DNA of 6,368 bases from Aquisalimonas sp. (GTDB lineage: Bacteria; Pseudomonadota; Gammaproteobacteria; Nitrococcales; Aquisalimonadaceae), in the NCBI GenBank assembly GCA_007133445.1, contig SLMR01000244.1, forward strand, positions 1 to 6,368, given 5' to 3'. The notes below the pieces were generated by a model that saw only the letters and a program-made list of their open reading frames with translations, was not told where the DNA came from and ran no database searches. The position numbers and the translations under genes are program-made. The stretch's first letter is position 1. Each line of letters starts with the position of its first letter. Of the stretch, positions 1-6,368 are shown piece after piece.

Positions 1-561
1 GCCGAGAAACAGTAGCCCGATTTTCTGGTTCTCGTCGGCGCCGAGCCACATCATCAGCAGGGGCAGGAAGGCGGGAGCAGGCAAGTAACGGAACGGTGAC
101 ACTAGCGGATTGAGCAGCGCTCCTACGACCGGAAACGCACCCATTAGAATCCCCAGCGGGATGGCCACGCCGGCCGCCAAAGCAAAACTCAGGCTGATCC
201 GTTGCAGGCTCGCGAGCACATCGTGGGCGAAGTCGCGCTCGGCGAATAACCGAAGCAGTGCCTCGATGACGTCCGTGGGAGCGGGGAACAGCCGACGCGG
301 GGCGATCTCGGCCATGGCAGCGTACTGCCATACACCCAGGAAAATACACCAGGCCACCAGGCCAAGTCCCAGCTTGACTGCCCAGGGGAGCGCTTGTTGA
401 TAGTCGAATCCGCGTGCGAGCCAACGGACGAACTGAGCAGTGTCACGGCCTGTGCGTTGCCCGCCAGCTTGGTTGATATGTGTTGCCACAGATGCAGCTG
501 AGAGTAGGTCGCGCAAGCGGCCTCCATCTTTATGAATGTAGCATTGCACGCAAAATTGCAT
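1..561 (-). CDS. ABC transporter permease, NitT/TauT (SsuC/TauC-like) family, 3' end cut by window edge
   Basis: This is an inner-membrane permease subunit of an ABC importer; 187 codons are visible and the frame is open to base 1. After a polar N-terminus of about 50 residues comes a hydrophobic segment at about 62-80 (VKLGLGLVAWCIFLGVW). Next is the family-typical periplasmic stretch RRLFPAPTDVIEALLRLF (89-106), then LASLQRISLSFALAAGVAIP (116-135) and NPLVSPFRYLPAPAFLPL (151-168). WLGADENQKIGLLFLG (172-187) starts the next membrane helix. These are hallmarks of the nitrate/sulfonate/taurine permease group. The start is uncertain. ATG at 559-561 is the first in-frame ATG but has no visible Shine-Dalgarno. 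TTG at 514-516 follows GGAGG by 4 nt and is an alternative. It lies downstream of atzF on the same strand, and similar transporters accompany guanidine/urea carboxylase operons, so guanidine is a plausible substrate (inference). Its codon use differs from the upstream genes: 7 TTA/CTA/TCA codons in 187. Confidence 0.85.
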   Translation of the reverse strand, partial: MQFCVQCYIHKDGGRLRDLLSAASVATHINQAGGQRTGRDTAQFVRWLARGFDYQQALPWAVKLGLGLVAWCIFLGVWQYAAMAEIAPRRLFPAPTDVIEALLRLFAERDFAHDVLASLQRISLSFALAAGVAIPLGILMGAFPVVGALLNPLVSPFRYLPAPAFLPLLMMWLGADENQKIGLLFLG

Positions 562-574
562 AAAATAGCGTGCA
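545..574. repeat. 7-bp inverted repeat with AT-rich spacer at the permease start
   Basis: TGCACGC (545-551) and GCGTGCA (568-574) are exact inverted repeats around a 16-bp, mostly A/T spacer that contains the ATG at 559-561. A direct repeat ATTGCA (543-548 and 555-560) overlaps it. It could be an operator or an mRNA hairpin over the start region. I recognise no specific regulator, and it could be chance in a low-GC stretch. Confidence 0.25.
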
Positions 575-779
575 GGATATACGATTCATGGTCGTGAAAG
601 TGCCATTCACCTTGAATAACGCCACTCAAGCCTAAAGCATGAATCCTGCCATTCTAAGGACTCGCCTAACTACAAAGGGTTAGCTGATGATATGTGTTGA
701 TCACATCCAAGTGCCGCACCAATCCGGAGCTTGGACTGAAAGTAACGCCCAATGTCGGGGCAGCGAGAAACCGCACCCT
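562..779 (-). other. low-GC intergenic region between atzF and the permease gene
   Basis: This gap separates the atzF terminal hairpin from the permease start. Hand counting gives about 45% GC over 541-720, against 60% or more in the surrounding genes, which suits a regulatory region. It includes a small palindrome, ATGTG-TTGAT-CACAT (692-706), and a TATATC hexamer on the minus strand just upstream of the gene (576-581). I found no -35/-10 pair of convincing sequence and spacing, no ACGR-loop hairpin pair and no other riboswitch. A separate permease promoter here is possible but not shown. Confidence 0.35.
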
Positions 780-803
780 GCTGACCCGTTGCCACGGGTC
801 AGC
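780..803 (-). terminator. perfect 10-bp stem-loop spanning the atzF stop codon
   Basis: GCTGACCCGT (780-789) and ACGGGTCAGC (794-803) pair perfectly around a 4-nt loop. The atzF TGA stop (799-801) lies within the stem. On the transcribed strand the hairpin is followed by AGGGTGCGGTTTCTCG, which has no real U-tract. A strong Rho-independent terminator is therefore doubtful. It may instead be a weak terminator, an attenuator or an RNA 3'-end protector that lowers expression of the downstream permease. Confidence 0.45.
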
Positions 804-2595
804 CGCGCGCATGCTCCAGCCACAGGCGCCAGTCGCCAAGGTGCGTTATGTCTTCCGCGCCTTCGCCCGCACTGGCCTCGCAGATGAAGCCGGGTACGCG
901 GCGACCGTCTTCCAGCAGCACCTTGCCGATGCCAAGCGGGGCGGGTATCCCCGCGACGAAAGAGCCGAACCGATCAGCGGGGACATCCCACAATTCCAGC
1001 GCAACGGTGCCGCCTCCGGGGCCTACATGGACCATGCCCGGCCGTTCGGGCGGCCCACCTGGCAGCGCCAGAAAGCGGTACTGCGGGGCCGAGCGCACGG
1101 ACTCCCGAAACCGCGCCTGGCGTTGGGTCAGCTGCCAGTTGAGCGGCAGACCGCGCATGTGCGCACCACACACCGCGACGGGGATGGTGTGCTGATGATC
1201 GGGAACAACCGGTGCCAGCGACGGCATTCCGGTACGACTAGCGCCTAGCGGCAGGCCCTGCGACTCATGCAGCCGGTCACCAATGGCAAGCAGATCTTGA
1301 TCGTAGAACGCAGGGGCAAACAGGGTGACGCCGAAGGGAAGACCGTCGGTGCGGAACCCTGCTGGCACGGACACGGCACTGAAGTCCAGCAAATTCATGA
1401 AATTGGTGTAATAACCGAGGTTGCTGTTCAGCTGCACCGGATCGGCGTTCACCGCATCAATGGTGTAAATGGTCCCCGCCGTTGGTGTGAGCACAACGTC
1501 CACATCGCGCCACGTGGCCTCAGTCCGCCGCCTTAGAGCCCGCAAGCGATACTGCGCCGCAAACGCATCGGTGGCGAGAGCCGTGCCGCCGCCTCCGATG
1601 ATCTGTCGTGTTACGTCCAGCAATGCCTCCGGCTGGCGTTCGATGAACTCCCGGATGGCGGTGTAGCGCTCGGCGACCCATGGCCCTTCGTACAGCAGCC
1701 GGGCAGCTTCGAGGAAGGGTTCGAAGTCCAGTTCCACCGCGGTGCCGCCCAGTGCCTCGAGGCGCTGCACTGCCGCGTTGAACAGCGCTTCTGCTTCCTG
1801 GTCGTCGAAGAAGGCAAGCTGGTCACGCCGGGGCACGCCAAACCGGAACTCACAGGATGGGATGCGACCGTGGCCGAGCCAAGGCACCTGGTCAGCCCGA
1901 GCGTAGGGGTCATCCTCGTCGTAGCTTGCTGCAACATCCAGCACCTTCTGCGCATCCGCTGCGGTGGTAGCAAAGATGGAGATCGTGTCGATGGTGCGGC
2001 AGGCAGGCACCACACCGGACGCGCTGAGCAGTCCGCAGGTGGGCTTCACGCCGAACAGGTTGTTCAACGCGGCGGGCACTCGCCCGGAGCCGGCGGTATC
2101 CGTTCCCAGGGAGAAACACACCTGTCCAAGGGCAACGCTCACCGCTGAGCCGGAACTGGAGCCGCCAGAGACGAACGCTGGATCGAACGCGTTGCCACAG
2201 GCGCCATAGGGTGAGCGGGTGCCAACCAGGCCGGTGGCGAACTGGTCCAGGTTGGTCTTGCCCACCGGCACGGCACCGGCGTCCAGCAGCCGTTGAACGA
2301 CGAAGGCGGAAGCGGAGGGTGTATAGGCGTATTCGGGGCAGCCTGCCGTCGTGGGGACGCCGGCCAGATCGATATTGTCCTTGATGGCGAAGGGCACGCC
2401 GTAGAGGGGCAGTTCCGTCGGGTCCGTGTGCTCCAGTCGTGTGAGATACGTTTCGAGTTGTTCGTCGGCCAGAGTGGTGATCCAGACATTGCGATCGTCC
2501 GCGGCGCGAACCGCGGCCACGACTTCGGTGATATGGCGGCGTACGCTCTTGCTGCCGTCGCGGTAGGCGTCGAGTAGTTCGGTCAGCGTCTGCAT
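799..2595 (-). CDS. atzF: allophanate hydrolase
   Basis: Cytoplasmic amidase that hydrolyses allophanate to ammonia and CO2, the last step after urea or guanidine carboxylation. The 598 residues match full-length two-domain AtzF. The N-terminal amidase-signature domain spans about 1-450. The Ser-cisSer-Lys triad is readable: Lys72 in FAIKDNID, cis-Ser146 in GGSSSGS and nucleophile Ser170 in GTDTAGSGR. The 24- and 98-residue spacings match the family as I recall it. The C-terminal AtzF domain covers about 470-598, including HTIPVAVCGAHMRGLPLNWQ, YRFLALPGGPPERPGMV, ALELWDVP and LGIGKVLLEDG. The ATG at 2593-2595 is chosen because GAGGGA sits 6 nt upstream. The carboxylase ends 25 bp upstream, so the two genes are almost certainly cotranscribed. 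No frameshift or missing catalytic residue is seen. Confidence 0.97.
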   Translation of the reverse strand: MQTLTELLDAYRDGSKSVRRHITEVVAAVRAADDRNVWITTLADEQLETYLTRLEHTDPTELPLYGVPFAIKDNIDLAGVPTTAGCPEYAYTPSASAFVVQRLLDAGAVPVGKTNLDQFATGLVGTRSPYGACGNAFDPAFVSGGSSSGSAVSVALGQVCFSLGTDTAGSGRVPAALNNLFGVKPTCGLLSASGVVPACRTIDTISIFATTAADAQKVLDVAASYDEDDPYARADQVPWLGHGRIPSCEFRFGVPRRDQLAFFDDQEAEALFNAAVQRLEALGGTAVELDFEPFLEAARLLYEGPWVAERYTAIREFIERQPEALLDVTRQIIGGGGTALATDAFAAQYRLRALRRRTEATWRDVDVVLTPTAGTIYTIDAVNADPVQLNSNLGYYTNFMNLLDFSAVSVPAGFRTDGLPFGVTLFAPAFYDQDLLAIGDRLHESQGLPLGASRTGMPSLAPVVPDHQHTIPVAVCGAHMRGLPLNWQLTQRQARFRESVRSAPQYRFLALPGGPPERPGMVHVGPGGGTVALELWDVPADRFGSFVAGIPAPLGIGKVLLEDGRRVPGFICEASAGEGAEDITHLGDWRLWLEHARG

Positions 2596-2601
2596 GCGAT
2601 G

Positions 2602-2607
2602 TCCCTC
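2602..2607 (-). promoter_or_regulatory. ribosome binding site of atzF
   Basis: GAGGGA on the minus strand lies 6 nt before the atzF ATG, inside the 25-bp gap after the carboxylase stop. It fixes the start codon and shows that AtzF is translated from its own site rather than by overlap. Confidence 0.75.
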
Positions 2608-2620
2608 GATTCGTCAGTAA

Positions 2621-5600
2621 TCAGTCCTGCGCGATGACCAGCAGGACCTGGCCTGGAGTGATCTGGTCGCCCTCGGTGCACAGCACGCGGCGGACCTTTC
2701 CAGCGGTCTCGGCCAGAACGGGGATCTCCATCTTCATGGATTCCAGGACCAGCAGCTGTTGATCCTCGTCCACCCGGTCGCCCTCACGGACGTCGAGGGC
2801 CCAGAGACTGCCGTGCACATGCCCCTCAACGGCATGTTCACCATCCGCCAGAGCCACGGGGTCCGGCTCCGCCGGAGGCGATTCCCCTTCACTCTCATCA
2901 ACCGTTTGACCTGCCTCGATCCAGCGCTGACGCTCGGCCTCGAAGGCGGCCTGCTGCGACGCCTTGAACTCCTGGATGCTGTCGCGATTCGCCGCGAGGA
3001 AGGCGTTGTAGCGCTCCAGCGAGAAGGTGGTTTCCTCGATGTCGATGCGCAGTCCGCCTTTGGGGAAGGCGTCACGCATGGCCAGAAGCTCTTCCTCGCT
3101 GACTTCGTAGAAGCGGATCTGGTCGAAGAAGCGCAGCAGCCACGGCTGCTGGAATTCCGGTGTCACCTTGTAGCGATTCCAGATCTGCAGGGTACGTCCG
3201 ACGAACTGGTAGCCACCGGGTCCTTCCATGCCGTAGATACACATGTAGGAACCGCCGATGCCCACGGCGTTCTCGGGCGTCCAGGTACGGGCAGGGTTGT
3301 ACTTGGTGGTGACCAGGCGGTGGCGGGGGTCCACCGGAGTCGCCAGCGGAGCGGAAAGGTAGACATCACCCAGCCCCATGACCAGGTAGGAGGCATCGAA
3401 GACGATGCGTTTCACCGCCTCTTCGCTCTCGAGCCCGTTGATCCGGCGGATGAACTCGATGTTGCGCGGGCACCAGGGGGCATCGGCACGGACCGACTGC
3501 ATGTACTTTTGGGTCGCGAGCTGCGTCTGGCTGTCGTCCCAGGCCAGCGGCAGATGGATGATGCGGGACGGCAGTTCGGCCGTGGAGAGATCCCGGAGTT
3601 CGGCTTCCGCCTGCTCCAGTATCTGCATCAGTCGGTCGAGCGGCAGCCGCTGCGGCTCATAGTGGATCTGCAGGCTGCGCACGCCAGGCGTCATCTCGCG
3701 AATGCCGGTGATCGCCTGGCTGCCGAGCCACTCCAACAGCGCCTGTACGCGGAAGCGCAGGTTCAGGTCCAGTTCCATGGGACCGTACTCCACGAGGAGA
3801 TACCTGTCGCCGGCCGGCCGGTAGGTGACTCCCAGCGGGTGGCCACCGTCACGTGGAATCTCCCTGAGCACCGGTGTGACCGTGGCTGTCGACCGCGCCT
3901 CATGCTCCGGTGGCTGGAAGGCGGCGATGGCGGCGTTCTGTCCGGCCTCGAGACGGTTCGCCTCCGCCGGCGTGGTGGGCAGGAAGCGCACCGTGTCCCC
4001 CGGCTTGAGCTGACCCATCTTCCACAGGTCTGCGCTGATGATGGTGGCCGGACAGACGAATCCACCGAGGCTGGGGCCGTCGGGTCCGAGGATCACCGGC
4101 ATGTCGCCGGTGAAATCGATCGTGCCGATGGCGTACGCGTTGTCGTGGATGTTGGACGGGTGCAGCCCGGCCTCGCCACCGTCCTCCCGGGCCCAGGCAG
4201 GCTTGGGGCCGATCAGGCGCACCCCGGTGCGGCTGGAGTTGTAGTGGATTTCCCAGTCCGTGCCGAAAAAGGTCTCGATGTCTTCCGGTGTGAAGAAGTC
4301 GGGCGCCCCGTGAGGGCCGTAGACCGTGCGAATGGTCCAGTGATGGTCGTACCGTGGAATCGCGTTCTCCGGGACATCAGCGATGTCCCGCTGCTCGGTC
4401 GCTGCGACATGGAGGACGTCGCCCGGTTGCAGGGCGCGGGCGCCGTGGCCGCCCATCTGACCGAGCGTGAACGTGGACCGGCTTCCCATGTGCAGCGGAA
4501 CGTCGATCCCGCCCGAGATCAGGAGGTAGGCTCGCGTTCCGGCCCCCTCCAGCCCACCGATCTTCAAACGCTGCCCTGCGGACACGGTGACTGCCTGCCA
4601 GAAGGGAACAGATTCGCCATCAAGTCGCGCCTGCATCCCGGCGCCGGTCAGCGCGATCGTCGCGTCGGTGTTGAAGCGCAGGTTGGGGCCGGTGACCGTG
4701 AGTTCCAGCCCGGCAGCACCCTCGTCATTGCCCACGATACGGTTGCCGATGCGAAAAGCGAGGTTGTCCATCGGGCCGGAGGGAGGGACGCCGATATCCC
4801 AGTAGCCGACGCGACCGGGCCAGTCCTGGATGGTGGTCTGCGTCCCCGGGCTGAGCACGTCGATGGTGGCCGGGCGGTAAGTGAACCCGGCCAGGTACCC
4901 TGTGGTCGCCTCACCACGCGTGAAGACGTCGTCCCTGACGACCTGCCGGAGGTAATCGACGTTCGTCTCAACACCCTGCAGCTGGGTGTCTGCCAGGGCC
5001 CGCTGCATTTGCGCAACGGCTGCCGTGCGGTCCCCGGCGTGCACGATGATCTTGGCGACCATGGGGTCGTACCACGGCGAGATTTCGCTGCCGCGCTCGA
5101 CCCACGTGTCCACCCGCGCATGGTGGTCGGGGAACGCGGCCTCGGTCAGCAGGCCGGTGGAGGGTTGGAACTGTTTTCCCGGATCCTCCGCATACACACG
5201 AACCTGGATGGAATGCCCGTGCGGTGCGCCCGGACGCAGCGTCTCCAGATCCGGCAGATCGCCGGCGGCGCCCCGCACCATCCACTCCACCAGGTCCACC
5301 CCGGAGACTTCCTCGGTGACGCCGTGCTCCACCTGGAGGCGGGTGTTGACCTCCAGAAAGTAGAATGCGCCCGTGTCAGCGTCGAAGATGTACTCAACCG
5401 TTCCCGCCGATCGATACTTGACGCCTCGTCCGAGCATTTCGGCGGCACGCAGGAGCTCCCTGCGGGTCGCCTGATCAATGTGAGGCGCAGGCGTCTCTTC
5501 CACGACTTTCTGGTTCCTGCGCTGCAGGGAGCAGTCCCGCTCGCCAAGGGCAATGACCCGGCCGCGGCCATCGCCGAAGAGCTGCACTTCAATGTGGCGG

Positions 5601-6214
5601 GCCCGCTCAACGAACTTCTCGAGGAAAAGGCCGCTGTTCGCGAAGTTGTTCTCGGAGAGGCGCTTCACCGAGTCATAGGCATCGCGCAGGTCTGCCTCGT
5701 CACTGCAGAGCTGCATGCCGATACCGCCACCGCCGGCCGTGCTCTTGAGCATGACGGGGTAGCCGATCTCCCCGGCGCTGATCAGGGCTTCCTCCAGGCT
5801 CTCGAGCAGCCCGGTGCCCGGGAGCATGGGGACTCCGTTCTCCTGAGCCAGTCGGCGCGCAGTGTGCTTGAGGCCAAAATCCCTCATCTGTTGGGGGGTG
5901 GGGCCGATGAACACGATGCCGGCGGCCTCGCAGGCCTCGGCAAAACCGGCGTTCTCTGACAGGAAACCGTACCCGGGGTGGATGGCCTCGGCCTCCGTTT
6001 CGCGGGCCACTTCAAGAATGCGCTCGCTGTTCAGGTAGGACGCACTGGCAGCCGAGTCGCCAATGTGTACGGCCTCGTCGGCCTGTTGTACGTGCAGCGA
6101 ATGGCGGTCCGCCTCACTGTAGACGGCGACGGATCGCACACCCAGGGCCTTCAGCGTGCGAATGATACGGCAGGCAATCGCACCCCGGTTCGCAATCAGG
6201 ACTTTGCTGAACAT
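2621..6214 (-). CDS. uca: biotin-dependent urea carboxylase family enzyme, probably a guanidine carboxylase
   Basis: Large cytoplasmic enzyme of 1197 residues, full length for bacterial members. It carboxylates its substrate with ATP and bicarbonate through covalent biotin. The biotin carboxylase opens with [16 protein letters not shown] and has the ATP-grasp loop AGGGGIG (about 160-166) and the active-site run [10 protein letters not shown] (about 288-297). The carboxyltransferase KipA half (about 450-745) contains [37 protein letters not shown] and [13 protein letters not shown]. The KipI half (about 798-1020) contains [10 protein letters not shown] and [16 protein letters not shown]. An acidic, Pro-rich linker ([13 protein letters not shown]) leads to a C-terminal biotinyl domain with ESMKMEIP; the biotin-accepting lysine is about Lys1161, 36 residues from the end. 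The ATG at 6212-6214 is preferred over the in-frame GTG at 6224-6226 because family members begin [10 protein letters not shown] and GGAA is well placed. Position after a DUF1989 gene and an ACGR-loop riboswitch favours guanidine over urea as substrate (inference). Confidence 0.95.
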   Translation of the reverse strand: MFSKVLIANRGAIACRIIRTLKALGVRSVAVYSEADRHSLHVQQADEAVHIGDSAASASYLNSERILEVARETEAEAIHPGYGFLSENAGFAEACEAAGIVFIGPTPQQMRDFGLKHTARRLAQENGVPMLPGTGLLESLEEALISAGEIGYPVMLKSTAGGGGIGMQLCSDEADLRDAYDSVKRLSENNFANSGLFLEKFVERARHIEVQLFGDGRGRVIALGERDCSLQRRNQKVVEETPAPHIDQATRRELLRAAEMLGRGVKYRSAGTVEYIFDADTGAFYFLEVNTRLQVEHGVTEEVSGVDLVEWMVRGAAGDLPDLETLRPGAPHGHSIQVRVYAEDPGKQFQPSTGLLTEAAFPDHHARVDTWVERGSEISPWYDPMVAKIIVHAGDRTAAVAQMQRALADTQLQGVETNVDYLRQVVRDDVFTRGEATTGYLAGFTYRPATIDVLSPGTQTTIQDWPGRVGYWDIGVPPSGPMDNLAFRIGNRIVGNDEGAAGLELTVTGPNLRFNTDATIALTGAGMQARLDGESVPFWQAVTVSAGQRLKIGGLEGAGTRAYLLISGGIDVPLHMGSRSTFTLGQMGGHGARALQPGDVLHVAATEQRDIADVPENAIPRYDHHWTIRTVYGPHGAPDFFTPEDIETFFGTDWEIHYNSSRTGVRLIGPKPAWAREDGGEAGLHPSNIHDNAYAIGTIDFTGDMPVILGPDGPSLGGFVCPATIISADLWKMGQLKPGDTVRFLPTTPAEANRLEAGQNAAIAAFQPPEHEARSTATVTPVLREIPRDGGHPLGVTYRPAGDRYLLVEYGPMELDLNLRFRVQALLEWLGSQAITGIREMTPGVRSLQIHYEPQRLPLDRLMQILEQAEAELRDLSTAELPSRIIHLPLAWDDSQTQLATQKYMQSVRADAPWCPRNIEFIRRINGLESEEAVKRIVFDASYLVMGLGDVYLSAPLATPVDPRHRLVTTKYNPARTWTPENAVGIGGSYMCIYGMEGPGGYQFVGRTLQIWNRYKVTPEFQQPWLLRFFDQIRFYEVSEEELLAMRDAFPKGGLRIDIEETTFSLERYNAFLAANRDSIQEFKASQQAAFEAERQRWIEAGQTVDESEGESPPAEPDPVALADGEHAVEGHVHGSLWALDVREGDRVDEDQQLLVLESMKMEIPVLAETAGKVRRVLCTEGDQITPGQVLLVIAQD

Positions 6215-6220
6215 GGCTGG

Positions 6221-6225
6221 TTCCA
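6221..6225 (-). promoter_or_regulatory. probable ribosome binding site of the carboxylase
   Basis: TGGAA on the minus strand lies 6 nt before the ATG at 6212-6214 and 8 nt after the second riboswitch hairpin. It is a modest Shine-Dalgarno match but the only well-spaced one. Its closeness to the hairpins fits translational control by the riboswitch. Confidence 0.45.
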
Positions 6226-6233
6226 CGGTTGGC

Positions 6234-6283
6234 GACGGGCCGTCCCGCCTTCCAGAGATGACACGCCGGAGTCGTCCCCGGCG
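6234..6283 (-). promoter_or_regulatory. guanidine-II (mini-ykkC) riboswitch candidate
   Basis: Read on the minus strand, two hairpins stand in tandem in the leader of the carboxylase gene. Hairpin 1 (6283-6264) pairs CGCCGGGG with CTCCGGCG: 8 bp, one a G-U, closing the tetraloop ACGA. Hairpin 2 (6249-6234) pairs GGCGGG with CCCGTC: 6 bp, one a G-U, closing ACGG. A 14-nt linker joins them. Two stems each capped by ACGR, each loop closed by a G-C pair and separated by a short linker, define the guanidine-II class, in which the loops kiss and each binds a guanidinium ion. The element starts 10 bases after the upstream stop codon and ends 19 nt before the carboxylase ATG, next to the presumed Shine-Dalgarno, so translational activation by guanidine is likely. 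The structure is seen; function is inferred from the class and from the downstream gene. Confidence 0.85.
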
Positions 6284-6293
6284 GGCAGATGCC

Positions 6294-6368
6294 TTAGTCC
6301 CAGACCAGCATTTCGATGGGTGTGGGGTTGTAGGCGTTGCACGGGTTGTTGAGCTGCGGGCAGTTCGA
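6294..6368 (-). CDS. DUF1989 urea carboxylase-associated protein 2 / carboxyguanidine deiminase subunit, C-terminal end only
   Basis: Only the last 24 codons and the TAA stop (6294-6296) are inside the window; the gene enters from the right edge. The tail contains [20 protein letters not shown] and ends LVWD. I recognise this as the conserved C-terminus of the DUF1989 proteins (UAAP1/UAAP2) encoded beside urea carboxylases. Family members were later assigned as the two subunits of carboxyguanidine deiminase (CgdA/CgdB), which turns carboxyguanidine into allophanate and ammonia. That activity links the carboxylase product to AtzF. The end-of-gene position directly before the carboxylase suggests UAAP2 rather than UAAP1, but the fragment is too short to be certain. 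Confidence 0.8.
   Translation of the reverse strand, partial: SNCPQLNNPCNAYNPTPIEMLVWD

Noticed and set aside
544..560. Sigma-54-like promoter (TGCAC...TTGCA) on the plus strand
   Set aside because: The spacing between the TG and GC elements is 11 rather than 10 bp, the -24 GG is not intact, and it points away from the permease with no plus-strand gene to serve.
189..629. A 146-codon minus-strand frame beginning upstream of the permease
   Set aside because: It overlaps the permease in another frame; its translation has no family features, while the permease frame shows clear conserved transporter motifs.
692..706. CRP-like palindrome ATGTG-TTGAT-CACAT
   Set aside because: The arms and spacing do not fit TGTGA-N6-TCACA, and a 5-bp palindrome of this kind is common by chance.
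694..1248. A 184-codon plus-strand frame with an ATG in the gap after atzF
   Set aside because: It lies mostly antisense to and in register with atzF, ends where atzF uses a CTA codon, and has no recognisable protein features.
2759..5959. A 1066-codon open frame on the plus strand, antisense to the carboxylase gene
   Set aside because: It is in exact codon register with the carboxylase, so antisense stops appear only where the sense gene uses TTA, CTA or TCA. The carboxylase avoids those codons, which alone explains the open frame. The translation shows no recognisable domain.
6224..6226. GTG as an upstream start for the carboxylase
   Set aside because: It adds only four residues before the conserved [11 protein letters not shown] start, lies just 7 nt after the second hairpin and has no ribosome binding site, whereas the ATG at 6212-6214 has GGAA well placed.

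Overview
The window looks like GC-rich Pseudomonadota DNA, perhaps gammaproteobacterial. That placement rests on gene content and base composition only and is tentative. All protein genes lie on the minus strand, so transcription runs from high to low coordinates. It carries most of a carboxylase/allophanate-hydrolase nitrogen-assimilation operon. This type is routinely annotated as urea catabolism but fits guanidine catabolism better here.

Layout in transcription order: (1) the last 24 codons of a DUF1989 'urea carboxylase-associated protein 2' (6294-6368), a family since reassigned as one subunit of carboxyguanidine deiminase (CgdAB). (2) A 79-bp gap holding two GC-rich hairpins with loops ACGA and ACGG, joined by 14 nt (6234-6283). 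This is the architecture of the guanidine-II (mini-ykkC) riboswitch, and it ends 19 nt before the next start codon. (3) A complete 1197-aa biotin-dependent urea/guanidine carboxylase (2621-6214). (4) After 25 bp and a good ribosome binding site, a complete 598-aa allophanate hydrolase, atzF (799-2595), whose stop codon sits in a perfect 10-bp hairpin (780-803). (5) A gap of about 240 bp with low GC (about 45% over 541-720). (6) The N-terminal part of a NitT/TauT-type ABC transporter permease, which runs off the left edge.

Proposed pathway: the transporter may import the substrate. The carboxylase uses ATP and bicarbonate to make carboxyguanidine, the DUF1989 pair deiminates it to allophanate, and AtzF breaks allophanate down to ammonia and CO2. 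The riboswitch would tie carboxylase translation to guanidine. The main point of interest is this guanidine sensor placed inside the operon, between the deiminase-subunit gene and the carboxylase gene. It argues that guanidine, not urea, is the physiological substrate. The permease differs from the enzyme genes in codon use and may have a separate history or promoter.
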